Positions 24,399-32,202 of a stretch of 32,982 nt of DNA are shown here, in pieces; the first letter of the stretch is position 1, and every line of letters begins with the position of its first letter. The translations under genes and the position numbers were made by a program. Location: NCBI GenBank assembly GCA_902766105.1, contig CACXCI010000045.1, positions 1-32,982 on the forward strand, given 5' to 3'. Source of the stretch: an uncultured bacterium (lineage in GTDB: Bacteria > Cyanobacteriota > Vampirovibrionia > Gastranaerophilales > Gastranaerophilaceae). The notes below the pieces were generated by a model. The model ran no database searches. It saw only the letters and a list, made by a program, of their open reading frames with translations, and was not told where the DNA came from.

Positions 24399-24857
24399 TT
24401 ATTTGTTTTTGCGCATATTATCAATTTCCGCATTTAGCGATTTTATTTCAATTTCCAATTGAGTTCGTTCATCTACTACTGTACTGAACGCTTTTTCAAG
24501 TGTTTGAATTTTTGCTTCCAAAACCTCAACTCTTGAAGCATTATTTGCCCCTGAGATTGATGTTTTTTCAAGTTCTCTTTGATATGCTTTCACTTTATCA
24601 TTCTGAAGCGATAAAAACATATAAACTGTCCCCGCACCGGCAAAAACACCACCAATAAGCACCAAAATTGTGTATAAAGAAACACTCATTGTCTGTATTA
24701 AATATGATCCTTGTTCAGTCATTTCTGCTTTTGTTTGGGCATCTAGCAACGGACTGTACAAAAGCTGTAAATCTATACTATTGTTAAAATTTACAATTAT
24801 AAGATATATAAAACATAATAAAATTAATACACTCAAAATCAGATATACTCTTCTCAT
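24399..24857 (-). CDS. Two-helix membrane protein with coiled coil (LapA/DUF1049-like)
   Basis: 152 residues: membrane segment ~4-24, a short stretch VNFNNSIDLQLLYSPLL, a second segment ~58-82 (LYTILVLIGGVFAGAGTVYMFL) and a coiled-coil tail with leucine heptads (VEVLEAKIQTLEKAF, LEIEIKSLNAEIDNM). This is the LapA layout (F.xxN...v.l.fl...p, then a helix and cytoplasmic coil); LapA is linked to outer-membrane assembly in E. coli. Similarity is of shape more than sequence. Last gene of a tight operon, 3 bases after rluD, with GGAGAG before its ATG. Confidence 0.6.
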   Translation of the reverse strand: MRRVYLILSVLILLCFIYLIIVNFNNSIDLQLLYSPLLDAQTKAEMTEQGSYLIQTMSVSLYTILVLIGGVFAGAGTVYMFLSLQNDKVKAYQRELEKTSISGANNASRVEVLEAKIQTLEKAFSTVVDERTQLEIEIKSLNAEIDNMRKNK

Positions 24858-24859
24858 TT

Positions 24860-25774
24860 TTAAGCTCTCCTATTTCTAAAATACGTTAAAACCTTAGATA
24901 ATTTTTCATCAGGTTCTATCTTTATTTCAATTATCTCATCTGAATTTGGTTTTGCAAATCTAAGATAAAAAGATTGCAAAACCTGCTCATCAGTTTTGAC
25001 CTTTCCTTGTCCTGCCCCATACAAAGAATCATTATATACCGGGTATTTTTTATAACTTGTATGAACTCTTATTTGATGAGTTCTGCCTGTAATAAGCGTT
25101 AATTCGACATAAGTTGCCTCATTAAACCTTTCTAGAACTTTTAATATAGTCTTGCTTGGTTTTCCATCAGGATATACAGCCATTTTGTGAGGCTGAGTTC
25201 TATGTCTTGCAATAGGTTCTTCTATTACATCATCGTCTTTTGGATAAACTCCCTTTAACACAGCATGGTACTTTTTTGTTAATTCATGATTTTTTATAAG
25301 ATTAGCCAAATATTCATGGGTTTGATTATTTTTGGCAATCATTAAAAGTCCCGAGGTATTTCTGTCTAATCGGTGTACAATTCCTCGTCTGAATTCACCA
25401 TTCAAATCAGATAAATTTTCACCATATTTATATAATAGTGCATTAACCAAAGTTCCGGACATTTCAATCGGAGTCGGATGAGTTAACATGCCCGACGGCT
25501 TATTAACTACCGCCATATTTTCATCTTCCCAAACAATCTCTAACGGAATATTTTCAGGTTCAATTTTTACAATTTCATCTGTTATAAGTTTTTCAAACTC
25601 AATTTTGTCATTTTCTTTTAAAATGTAAGAGGATTTTTTCTCCTGACCATTCACCAAAACTTTTCCCGATTTAATTGCACTTTGAATTTTTGAACGGGAA
25701 ACCCCTTCATATAATTCTGATAAATATAAATCAAGCCTTACACCATCATTATTTTCATCAACAACAAGCAACAT
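24860..25774 (-). CDS. rluD: 23S rRNA pseudouridine synthase, RluD family
   Basis: 304 residues. An N-terminal S4 RNA-binding domain (RLDLYLSELYEGVSRSKIQSAIKSGKVLVNGQ) precedes the catalytic RluA-type domain with GIVHRLDRNTSGLLMIAKN, whose aspartate is catalytic. LTKKYHAVLKGV, ARHRTQPHKMAVYPDGKPSKT and LITGRTHQIRVH follow in family order. It converts uridines in 23S rRNA helix 69 if a true RluD; other members modify different sites. It starts 4 bases after the lspA stop in the same operon; lspA-rluD neighbours are common in bacteria. Confidence 0.93.
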   Translation of the reverse strand: MLLVVDENNDGVRLDLYLSELYEGVSRSKIQSAIKSGKVLVNGQEKKSSYILKENDKIEFEKLITDEIVKIEPENIPLEIVWEDENMAVVNKPSGMLTHPTPIEMSGTLVNALLYKYGENLSDLNGEFRRGIVHRLDRNTSGLLMIAKNNQTHEYLANLIKNHELTKKYHAVLKGVYPKDDDVIEEPIARHRTQPHKMAVYPDGKPSKTILKVLERFNEATYVELTLITGRTHQIRVHTSYKKYPVYNDSLYGAGQGKVKTDEQVLQSFYLRFAKPNSDEIIEIKIEPDEKLSKVLTYFRNRRA

Positions 25775-25777
25775 AAG

Positions 25778-26242
25778 TTATTTTCCTTTATATGCAAGTA
25801 AAATAACCACCAATGCGATTACACCGATTGTAATAAAAATATCTGCAACATTAAATATAGGGAAATTTATAAATTTTAATTGAATATAATCTCTAACAAA
25901 ACCCAAAACAATTCGTTCATGGCAATTGCTCATAATACCGGCACTCAACAGAGCAATAAAAGAAATAGAAATATAATGTATGCTTCTGATATTGTGATGT
26001 ACAAACATGAACAATAATGTTGTTGCGATAATAGAAACTATTATCAAAAATTCTCTTGCATTTTGAAGCAAACTGAAAGCCGCCCCCGAATTTTTCAGAT
26101 AGTGAAGATTAAAGACTAAATTGGAATAATGATGTCCTGAGGTTAAATTATCAACTATCAATTTTGATGAAAATAAAGCCAAAAATAACCAAAATATAAA
26201 AGAACATATTAAAAATAAATATTTACCAACCTGTGAATTCAT
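25778..26242 (-). CDS. lspA: Lipoprotein signal peptidase (signal peptidase II)
   Basis: 154 residues, four membrane helices. LKNSGAAFSLL is the family's N.GAAF motif. Catalytic aspartates are kept in VRDYIQLKFINFPIFNVADIFITIG. The GNxxDR motif reads SNCHERIVLG: N and R remain but Asp is Glu, a mild deviation at a non-catalytic conserved site. It removes lipoprotein signal peptides after diacylglycerol attachment. I chose ATG 26242, one base past the previous stop, because GAGGAA lies just before it; ATG 26254 in frame has no such site. Confidence 0.92.
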   Translation of the reverse strand: MNSQVGKYLFLICSFIFWLFLALFSSKLIVDNLTSGHHYSNLVFNLHYLKNSGAAFSLLQNAREFLIIVSIIATTLLFMFVHHNIRSIHYISISFIALLSAGIMSNCHERIVLGFVRDYIQLKFINFPIFNVADIFITIGVIALVVILLAYKGK

Positions 26243-26243
26243 A

Positions 26244-27146
26244 TTATTCCTCATTTTCCAGTTTTATAAAATTATTTTTCGGTATAACATTTACACGTTT
26301 CATAACACATGCAAGACCTGTCATATAAACTCTCAAATGCTCAGAATTAAACTTTTTCATTTTTGATATAGCAATAGATGCCATGGCATATTCATTGATA
26401 TTATCTGTATTTGCCTTGATATATCTTTCAAGCATTTGAGATGTATTTAAGGCTCTCAATTCATTTTTAGGAGTATTTGTAGGATATGTAACCGGATCAT
26501 GATCAATTGAACCTATGATATAAGTATCTTTATCAGCATCAACCTTTAACAATACCGAATATGTTTCACCGGCCGAAACCTGCCCCGGAGCCAACAATTC
26601 TATATTCATAAATCTCGCATCACCATATAACAAAGATGATTCATCAGTTAGCGCAGTTTCACCTTTTATATACCATTTGTCATTAATCTTTACAAGATGA
26701 TAAAAACCCTGAGATTTTGAATGAATTTCTCCCGCTATCGGAGGCTGGTCAAAAATTTGATCAATAATTGTTCCGGATGCCGTTTCTTCAACCTCTACAT
26801 CTGCATAATCTCCATTTATTGTTATGTTTTTAATTTTTGTAGTGTACGTTATATCCTTGCAAGATTCCCACGTTGTTTCAACACTTTTAAAATAAACTTC
26901 TTTGTTAAACCCGTCATTATTAACGAAATTATCGGCATACAAAATTTCTAAATTTTTCAAATCATGCTCGTTTGCAAACCTGTCATGAACTTTAAACAAA
27001 TCCTTAATTTGTCTGAGATTTTGTTTGTTTTCCTGACGCTGCTCTGCTCTGTATTTTCTGTCTGATACCAATGACGCACCAGCCGTATTCATTGACATTG
27101 GTATCAAAAATGAAATCATCAGTAAAGTAATTATAATTTTTCTCAT
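26244..27146 (-). CDS. Exported NTF2-like protein of unknown function
   Basis: 300 residues with a clear signal peptide (MRKIIITLLMISFLIPMSMNTAGA, cleavage near 24). Residues ~45-165 resemble an NTF2-like/SnoaL-type fold (IKDLFKVHDRFANEHDLKNLEILYADNFVNNDGFNKEVYFKSVETTW..., ADVEVEETASGTI, GFYHLVKINDKWYIKGE). The C-terminal ~130 residues are unrecognised. Periplasmic location is expected. First gene of the operon with lspA, rluD and the LapA-like gene, whose products act at the envelope or ribosome. There is no ribosome site; a -10 box lies six bases before the ATG. Confidence 0.7.
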   Translation of the reverse strand: MRKIIITLLMISFLIPMSMNTAGASLVSDRKYRAEQRQENKQNLRQIKDLFKVHDRFANEHDLKNLEILYADNFVNNDGFNKEVYFKSVETTWESCKDITYTTKIKNITINGDYADVEVEETASGTIIDQIFDQPPIAGEIHSKSQGFYHLVKINDKWYIKGETALTDESSLLYGDARFMNIELLAPGQVSAGETYSVLLKVDADKDTYIIGSIDHDPVTYPTNTPKNELRALNTSQMLERYIKANTDNINEYAMASIAISKMKKFNSEHLRVYMTGLACVMKRVNVIPKNNFIKLENEE

Positions 27147-27152
27147 AAAATA

Positions 27153-27158
27153 AGTATA
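27153..27158 (-). promoter_or_regulatory. -10 box directly before the NTF2-like operon (leaderless start)
   Basis: TATACT (27158-27153) is followed by six bases and ATG 27146. The expected transcription start coincides with the A of the ATG. No clear -35 at 17 bases. No other gene lies in 27147-27278, which is AT-rich with a diverged TTTACATTATTACAC stretch. Confidence 0.45.
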
Positions 27159-27278
27159 ATCTAAAATTTAAAAAAGTGTAATAATGTAAACAATGTATTT
27201 TGGGATAACAAAATACAAATCTCGTCGCCAAGTCAGTATATATGCGACAATTACTTATTTTGAGGTTTATTAAAGCAT

Positions 27279-27485
27279 TTATGAGTCTTTAACCTCAATC
27301 AAAATATCATGAATTTTGCAATTAAAAAATTTAGCAATAATTTCCAAAGTATCTAATTTATAATTATAATGCCTTCCGCTAAACAATTGACTAACAGTTT
27401 TCTTGCTCAGACCTGTTGCTTTTACTATTTCATCTTGTGTATATTTTTTGTTCCAACGAATATTATATAAATTAACTATATACAT
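27279..27485 (-). CDS. Small Xre/Cro-type transcriptional regulator
   Basis: 68 residues, nearly all a helix-turn-helix domain: KYTQDEIVKATGLSKKTVSQLFSGRHYNYKLDTLEIIAKFFNCKIHDIL. TQDEIVKATGLSKKTVSQLFSGR spans the first helices with the recognition helix at KTVSQLFSG. It should bind DNA as a dimer. Divergent from the small basic gene at 27605 across a 119-base space that contains a 29-base inverted repeat, probably its operator, so autoregulation is likely. No ribosome site; TATACT lies six bases before the ATG. Confidence 0.85.
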   Translation of the reverse strand: MYIVNLYNIRWNKKYTQDEIVKATGLSKKTVSQLFSGRHYNYKLDTLEIIAKFFNCKIHDILIEVKDS

Positions 27486-27491
27486 ATTGTA

Positions 27492-27497
27492 AGTATA
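27492..27497 (-). promoter_or_regulatory. -10 box directly before the Xre regulator (leaderless start)
   Basis: TATACT (27497-27492), six bases, then ATG 27485, the same geometry as at 27153. The operator palindrome (27529-27557) is about 32 bases upstream, near the -35 zone and further out. Confidence 0.45.
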
Positions 27498-27528
27498 ATT
27501 TTAATTATCTAAAGATGAAAATTACCTA

Positions 27529-27557
27529 CTTGCAATATAATATTATTATATTGTAAG
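27529..27557. promoter_or_regulatory. Palindromic operator between the Xre regulator and the small basic gene
   Basis: CTTGCAATATAA (27529-27540), spacer TATTA, TTATATTGTAAG (27546-27557): arms of 12 bases with one mismatch. Further TTGTAA half-sites follow at 27551, 27566 and 27576, and one lies at 27488. The position between divergent genes fits a site for the adjacent Xre protein. Confidence 0.7.
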
Positions 27558-27604
27558 ATAATATTTGTAATAATTTGTAATTCTTAAAATTATAACTAAC
27601 AATT

Positions 27605-27874
27605 ATGTACCTAAAAATTTATTATAAAAAAATGCTGATAACCTGGGTATTATCAGATTTTGAAGAAAATGAACTGGAAAATATCGCAAATTATATTTTG
27701 CAAATGACTAAAAATGTAACATATTACAAAATGAAACATGTCCTAAAATGTACTAGAAAAGATGATTTAAACAAGATTTACTCTATACTCAAGCAACGAT
27801 ATTTAAAACATGAAAAATACAAGAAAAATGATAAAGCAATAATAGATTATGCACATTATTGGGATATGTTATAA
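27605..27874 (+). CDS. Small lysine/tyrosine-rich protein, unknown
   Basis: 89 residues, basic and aromatic (MYLKIYYKKMLITWVLSDFEENELENIANYILQ..., CTRKDDLNKIYSILKQRYLKHEKYKKNDK). I recognise no family. It could start at ATG 27605 or 27632. It has no ribosome site, but TATAAC lies eight bases before the first ATG. Its placement opposite the Xre regulator, across their shared operator, suggests the two are regulated together; a toxin-antitoxin pair is one possibility, with nothing in the sequence to prove it. An AAGGAG after its stop is not followed by a usable start codon. Confidence 0.5.
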   Translation: MYLKIYYKKMLITWVLSDFEENELENIANYILQMTKNVTYYKMKHVLKCTRKDDLNKIYSILKQRYLKHEKYKKNDKAIIDYAHYWDML

Positions 27875-27889
27875 GGAGTTCATAATATA

Positions 27890-27919
27890 TTGTAAATCTT
27901 GGTTTATTCATGCTATTAT
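27890..27919 (+). promoter_or_regulatory. Promoter of the dehydratase activase gene
   Basis: TTGTAA (27890-27895), 18 bases, and TG-C-TATTAT (27911-27919), an extended -10. Start near 27926, then AAAGGAA before ATG 27947. Confidence 0.6.
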
Positions 27920-27946
27920 AAAACTGTTATAGTAAAGGAATAAAAC

Positions 27947-28951
27947 ATGAGTTTAACAGTATATTTAGGGATAGATGTAGGTTCAGTAACCACAAAATTA
28001 GCACTTGTAGATGAGACAGGAAAATATGTTGACAGCGTAATGCTAAAAACGGCCGGTAAACCGGTTATGGCTGTACAAACAGGTTTGAGCAGATTATACG
28101 AACAAAAATTAACGGATTATGATGTAAAAGGTGTCGGAACAACCGGTTCAGGACGAGCTTTGGCAGGCTCACTGGTTGGTGCTGATGTTGTAAAAAATGA
28201 AATAACGGCTCACGCAGTTGCCGCAAGCACCAACATCCCCGGAGTTCAAACAATATTGGAAATCGGCGGACAAGACAGTAAAATAATTATTTTAAGAGAT
28301 GGTATCGTAACGGATTTTGCTATGAACACGGTTTGTGCAGCCGGAACGGGAAGCTTTTTAGACCATCAGGCACAAAGATTGAATGTTCCGATAGAAGAAT
28401 TTGGTGCAACAGCTCTTAAATCTACAAATCCTGCAAGAATTGCAGGTCGCTGCGGAGTTTTTGCAGAAAGTGATTTAATTCACAAACAACAACTTGGTTA
28501 TCCTGTAGAAGATTTACTGTATGGACTCTGTCAGGCTCTTGTCAGAAATTATTTATCAAATTTGGCATTAGGAAAAGAACTTTTACCGACAGTATCATTC
28601 CAAGGCGGTGTTGCAACAAATTCAGGTATGGTTAAGGCTTTTGAAGAAGCCCTAAACACAAAAATTGTAGTACCTGATAACCACCAAACAATGGGGGCGA
28701 TAGGCGCAGCTCTTTTAGCTATGGAAAACCATCAATATACAGAAGATGCAACAAAATTTAAAGGCTGGAATGTCGCTGATATGCACTTTTCCTCCATTAC
28801 ATGTACATGTACCGGTTGTTCAAACAATTGTGAGGTTATTACAATCGTTGAAGGCGTTGATGAAGTTCAACATGTTGAAAAAATCAAAGACGTAAAAGGA
28901 AACATTATCGCACGCTGGGGAGGAACATGCGGACGCTGGGATATAAGCTAA
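27947..28951 (+). CDS. Acyl-CoA dehydratase activase (BcrA/BadF/HgdC-type ASKHA ATPase)
   Basis: 334 residues. ASKHA phosphate loops GIDVGSVTTKLALVD and ILEIGGQDSKIIIL are present. C130 (NTVCAAGTGSF) and C169 (AGRCGVFAESD) are 39 apart, as are the [4Fe-4S] ligands in HgdC, where one cluster bridges a dimer. Such proteins use ATP to push an electron into a radical dehydratase or benzoyl-CoA-reductase-type partner in anaerobes. A C-terminal tail adds a cysteine cluster (CTCTGCSNNCEV and GGTCGRWD), which in long homologues is internal. The partner subunits are not in the window. Good ribosome site. Ends 10 bases before the next gene. Confidence 0.9.
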   Translation: MSLTVYLGIDVGSVTTKLALVDETGKYVDSVMLKTAGKPVMAVQTGLSRLYEQKLTDYDVKGVGTTGSGRALAGSLVGADVVKNEITAHAVAASTNIPGVQTILEIGGQDSKIIILRDGIVTDFAMNTVCAAGTGSFLDHQAQRLNVPIEEFGATALKSTNPARIAGRCGVFAESDLIHKQQLGYPVEDLLYGLCQALVRNYLSNLALGKELLPTVSFQGGVATNSGMVKAFEEALNTKIVVPDNHQTMGAIGAALLAMENHQYTEDATKFKGWNVADMHFSSITCTCTGCSNNCEVITIVEGVDEVQHVEKIKDVKGNIIARWGGTCGRWDIS

Positions 28952-28961
28952 AGGTAACCTG

Positions 28962-29630
28962 ATGCAAAACTTTGAAAAAAATAATATCACATCATTATTA
29001 AAAGAATTGTCCGGAGCAAATGCCGAACTGGGAGAAGCTTTTGCGACTGAAATTGATAATATGGTTTACCAAACAGGCATAACAAACCCTAAAGCAAAGC
29101 CATACCAAGTTATGTCCAAATCCTGGAAGGAGCTTGTAAAAAAAGCTGACAAAACATCTGAAGATATTAAAGAAATTGACCAACGCATAAAACAAGAGAT
29201 TAATAACTTAGCAATTTCTTATTTGCTATATATAGCAAGAGAAACAAAAAACCTCACAGGGAAACTTGATTATCAACAATATGAGACTTACCTCATAAAA
29301 CACAGATTCAGCAGATATAGTCTTACCCACAATATAGACTACATGACAAAAATAAAAAAACAAATACGCAATGCTTTTAACAAAATAGCATCACACGGAG
29401 AAAAACAAGGGGACAATCTTATAGATAAACAAGATATGGCTGCGTACTTATATGCACTATGTACAAAAGCCACACATGATGATAACGGTAAATTTGTCGG
29501 TTTTGTGATTGACGGAGAATTTTCTGCAGAAGAATACGCCGTTAATGAAAATCAACTGTTTCAAGACGGAGATAACTTATTTTCAATAAAGTTACGCACA
29601 GCATATAAAGTTTTAAATAATAAGTTTTAG
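28962..29630 (+). CDS. Uncharacterised helical protein
   Basis: 222 residues with no signal peptide and no membrane segment; mostly helical and charged (LVKKADKTSEDIKEIDQRIKQEINNLAISYLLYIARETKN). Near the end IASHGEKQGDNLIDKQDMAAYLYALCTKATHDDNGKFVGFVIDGEFSAEEY faintly recalls paired EF-hand loops but lacks their regular calcium-binding aspartates. I cannot name a family. It is 10 bases after the activase and 10 before the exported protein, so the three are probably one operon. AAAGGTAACC serves as ribosome site. Confidence 0.75.
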   Translation: MQNFEKNNITSLLKELSGANAELGEAFATEIDNMVYQTGITNPKAKPYQVMSKSWKELVKKADKTSEDIKEIDQRIKQEINNLAISYLLYIARETKNLTGKLDYQQYETYLIKHRFSRYSLTHNIDYMTKIKKQIRNAFNKIASHGEKQGDNLIDKQDMAAYLYALCTKATHDDNGKFVGFVIDGEFSAEEYAVNENQLFQDGDNLFSIKLRTAYKVLNNKF

Positions 29631-29640
29631 GAGAAAAAGT

Positions 29641-30318
29641 ATGAAAAATTTTATTTTAACATTAACCGCACTACTAACCTTAGGATTGTTTCAAGGCGCA
29701 TATTCAATTGAAAATATTGTGAGCTTAGATGATATCGAACAACCAAATGCAGAACAAAATATTAATAATACAACAAAGACAATGCAAGCCGAAGTTAAAT
29801 TTGACTGGCTGGATATTACACAAGCTCAAAGGGATGAAGCAATAGCAAAATACAAAGATTTACTGTTTGAAAACAACACCTCTAATATATATTTTGATAA
29901 GGGTGAATTTAAAAAACAATATGCACAATACTACAAAGACAAAGAATACAAACATCATTACCTTCTTACCAATAACGGAGTAACAGAAGATGAAGATGCA
30001 AAATACTGTGCTTTCTATTTTAAAAAGAATACTCTTGTAATGTATGCTATTCAATATAAGGATAATCCAACAAATGCGTTTTATTACACAGCATTTGGTA
30101 AATTGTACTATACAGATGTTATGTCAAAAGAATACCCAAATTATCCTTATACCTCAATGCAGTATAACAGAAAAGGTCAGCTAAAAAGTGCTATATACTT
30201 TGTATCTAAGGATTTACAATACATGTACGGACCGGATAAAGAATTTCAAGGTATTTGGTACAAAGAAAAGATGTATGACAAAAACGGGAAACAAACTTTG
30301 ACCAGAACAAACTGGTAA
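29641..30318 (+). CDS. Exported protein of unknown function (possible YwqK/MORN-like C-terminus)
   Basis: 225 residues with a signal peptide (MKNFILTLTALLTLGLFQGAYS, cleavage near 22). The mature part is rich in K, Y and D. The last third has short strand-turn units (YNRKGQLKSAIYFVSKD, MYDKNGKQTLTRTNW) like those of YwqK or MORN-type repeats. Beyond that I do not recognise it. Probable periplasmic or surface location. TTAGGAGAAAA precedes the ATG. A hairpin terminator follows 20 bases after the stop, closing the three-gene unit. Confidence 0.75.
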   Translation: MKNFILTLTALLTLGLFQGAYSIENIVSLDDIEQPNAEQNINNTTKTMQAEVKFDWLDITQAQRDEAIAKYKDLLFENNTSNIYFDKGEFKKQYAQYYKDKEYKHHYLLTNNGVTEDEDAKYCAFYFKKNTLVMYAIQYKDNPTNAFYYTAFGKLYYTDVMSKEYPNYPYTSMQYNRKGQLKSAIYFVSKDLQYMYGPDKEFQGIWYKEKMYDKNGKQTLTRTNW

Positions 30319-30337
30319 AATATAAATATAAAGAAAC

Positions 30338-30368
30338 GGAAAGTTTATCAAAACTTTCCTTCTCTTTT
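30338..30368 (+). terminator. Rho-independent terminator
   Basis: GGAAAGTTT (30338-30346), loop ATCA, AAACTTTCC (30351-30359), then TTCTCTTTT. It ends the plus-strand operon and lies close to the convergent small gene's stop at 30393. Confidence 0.85.
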
Positions 30369-30392
30369 CCCCTGTAATTTATTTAATTTCAT

Positions 30393-30698
30393 TTAATATG
30401 TTAATTTTTCTAAAAAATCATCTCCGTCATCAGGCTCATCATAACCTGCTATATAATCGACAAAAGACATTTCTCTTAATTTATCTTGATGAGATTTAGG
30501 AAGATTGCGGAACTTTGTTTCATGATCTGCCAACTCGGCGTATTGATACAAATTCGGCGCATAATCATCTTCATGTTCAAATCTATCACACATATCATAA
30601 GACACATCCGACATATAATTGTCTAAACCTTTGAATGCGATTTTATTCGGGGTATAACATTTTCCATATAAACTTAGCGGTGTAAAATTAATTTTCAT
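30393..30698 (-). CDS. Small acidic protein of unknown function
   Basis: 101 residues from ATG 30698, which has a perfect GGAGG (30711-30707) eight bases before it; a TTG 15 bases upstream is in frame but unlikely. It begins MKINFTPLSLYGKCYTPNKIAFKGLDNY. The pair of blocks 'NFTP' and 'IAFKG' at the very N-terminus resembles a recurring N-terminal pattern of Gastranaerophilales hypothetical proteins (from memory, not checked). The rest is acidic with no known domain (CDRFEHEDDYAPNLYQYAELADHETKF, GYDEPDDGDDFLEKL). No signal peptide of standard form. Confidence 0.7.
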   Translation of the reverse strand: MKINFTPLSLYGKCYTPNKIAFKGLDNYMSDVSYDMCDRFEHEDDYAPNLYQYAELADHETKFRNLPKSHQDKLREMSFVDYIAGYDEPDDGDDFLEKLTY

Positions 30699-30798
30699 AA
30701 AAGAAACCTCCAATGATTACATTAAATCAAAAAATTTTATTTTTTGCTAGTCAATTTTTACAATTGATTTTAAAAATTTTTAATGCCAAAATTAGATT

Positions 30799-31968
30799 AT
30801 GATATACCAAAAAGAAGAACGAAAGCCACAAATATGGTTCTGTGGCGGGCATTTTATAAATGATATTTACACAGGATTTTTAAACCCAATTATGCCATTT
30901 ATAGCAGAGCAGGTACGAATTTCCATGCCTGTTGCTACAATAATTTTGAGCTGTTCGCATATTTTTTCATCATTATTACAGCCATTTTTCGGATTTTTTG
31001 CAGACAGTATGAGAAAACGTGCATTAATATTTTGGGGCTTGATTTGTACGGCAATATTTATTTCAATAGCACCTGCCGTTAATAATCTGGCTATAATGAT
31101 TCTCTGCATTATATTCGGAAGTCTTGGCTCAAGTCTATTTCATCCTCAATCATTAGGGTTGATTTCAAAATTTTCAACCTCAGACACAGTTAGAAATATG
31201 GGAATTTTCATAGCCTTCGGGACTTTAGGTTTTTCTTTAGGACCTTTATTATCCTCAACAATTGCTCAATACTTTGGTCTTGATAAAATGCCATTTTTAG
31301 CGATATTAGGCATTTTTTGGGCATTATTGATGTTTAAAATGGTGCCGAAATTTTCAGCAACAGCAGAGAAAAAACCGGAATTAAATTTTATCAAAGCAAT
31401 AAAAGATATATTATCAAACAGACAACTGAATATTTTAAATATTATTGCACTTTTAAAATCACTTGTTCAGACATCATGTTCAATACTTTTACCATTTTTA
31501 TGGAAATCGATGGGATATTCAAAATTTCAAATCGGACTTGCATTATTCTGTTTTATCTTTTTAGGTGGTATAAGTTCACTTATTAGTCCAAAACTTGAAA
31601 AGAAAATCGGTACAGCTAACGTATTTTATTTTTCAATGATAATGACATTTCCTATGATGATTTTATTTATGATAACATACAAATCTCATCCGACAATATC
31701 ATTTATAATATATGCTTTAACGGGTTTTGTAACAATGTTTGCAACACCAATTACAATGAGCATGGCACAAAAAGTTTTACCACAATATAAAAGTATTATT
31801 GGCGGATTTATAAACGGATTTTCGTGGGGAATAGTTGCAATCGCAATGTCTATGATTGGTTATATTGCACAAGCTACAAGTATTGTTCCCGTACTTGTTG
31901 TAATTTCTCTAATTCCTGCAATATGTTCTGTAATGGTTAAATATTTGAAAACCGATAATATACAATAA
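30799..31968 (+). CDS. MFS transporter, fosmidomycin-resistance (Fsr)-like
   Basis: 389 residues, about twelve membrane helices. GGHFINDIYTGFLNPIMPFI at the start, LLQPFFGFFADSMRKR in the loop after helix 2, GSLGSSLFHPQSLGLIS and GTLGFSLGPLLSS are typical of Fsr/YfnC-like MFS exporters, whose marker is G(S/G)xxFHP. It should export a small molecule; the substrate is unknown and drug resistance should not be assumed. No ribosome site precedes the ATG. It is followed by repeats, not by another gene. Confidence 0.85.
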   Translation: MIYQKEERKPQIWFCGGHFINDIYTGFLNPIMPFIAEQVRISMPVATIILSCSHIFSSLLQPFFGFFADSMRKRALIFWGLICTAIFISIAPAVNNLAIMILCIIFGSLGSSLFHPQSLGLISKFSTSDTVRNMGIFIAFGTLGFSLGPLLSSTIAQYFGLDKMPFLAILGIFWALLMFKMVPKFSATAEKKPELNFIKAIKDILSNRQLNILNIIALLKSLVQTSCSILLPFLWKSMGYSKFQIGLALFCFIFLGGISSLISPKLEKKIGTANVFYFSMIMTFPMMILFMITYKSHPTISFIIYALTGFVTMFATPITMSMAQKVLPQYKSIIGGFINGFSWGIVAIAMSMIGYIAQATSIVPVLVVISLIPAICSVMVKYLKTDNIQ

Positions 31969-31983
31969 TGAACGCAGGAAACA

Positions 31984-32135
31984 CCCTCTCCTAAAGAGTA
32001 GGAGAGGGGTAGGGTGAGGTATGATTTTAATATACAAAAGCTGGATTCCTCACATACGTTCAGAATGACATGTTCCCTCCCTTGTTAGGGAGGGTTAGGG
32101 TGGGTATTGATAGTAGGTCGGCGTTGCTACGCTGA
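31984..32135. repeat. Composite interspersed repeat, copy of 7846-7976
   Basis: Bases 31984-32114 match 7846-7976 across all modules without net gap, with few substitutions. It then continues into the GTCGGCGTTGCTACGCTGAC palindrome, which at 2297 lies next to the same modules in the other orientation. Confidence 0.9.
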
Positions 32136-32202
32136 CAAATTTAATCATATCAGCTCACCCTTCCCAACCTCCCCTTCATCGAGGGGAGGAGTTCTTTACA
32201 TA

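Noticed and set aside
27875-27890. AAGGAG ribosome-like site just after the small basic gene
   Set aside because: No ATG, GTG or TTG with a useful frame follows at the right distance; the next gene has its own site.
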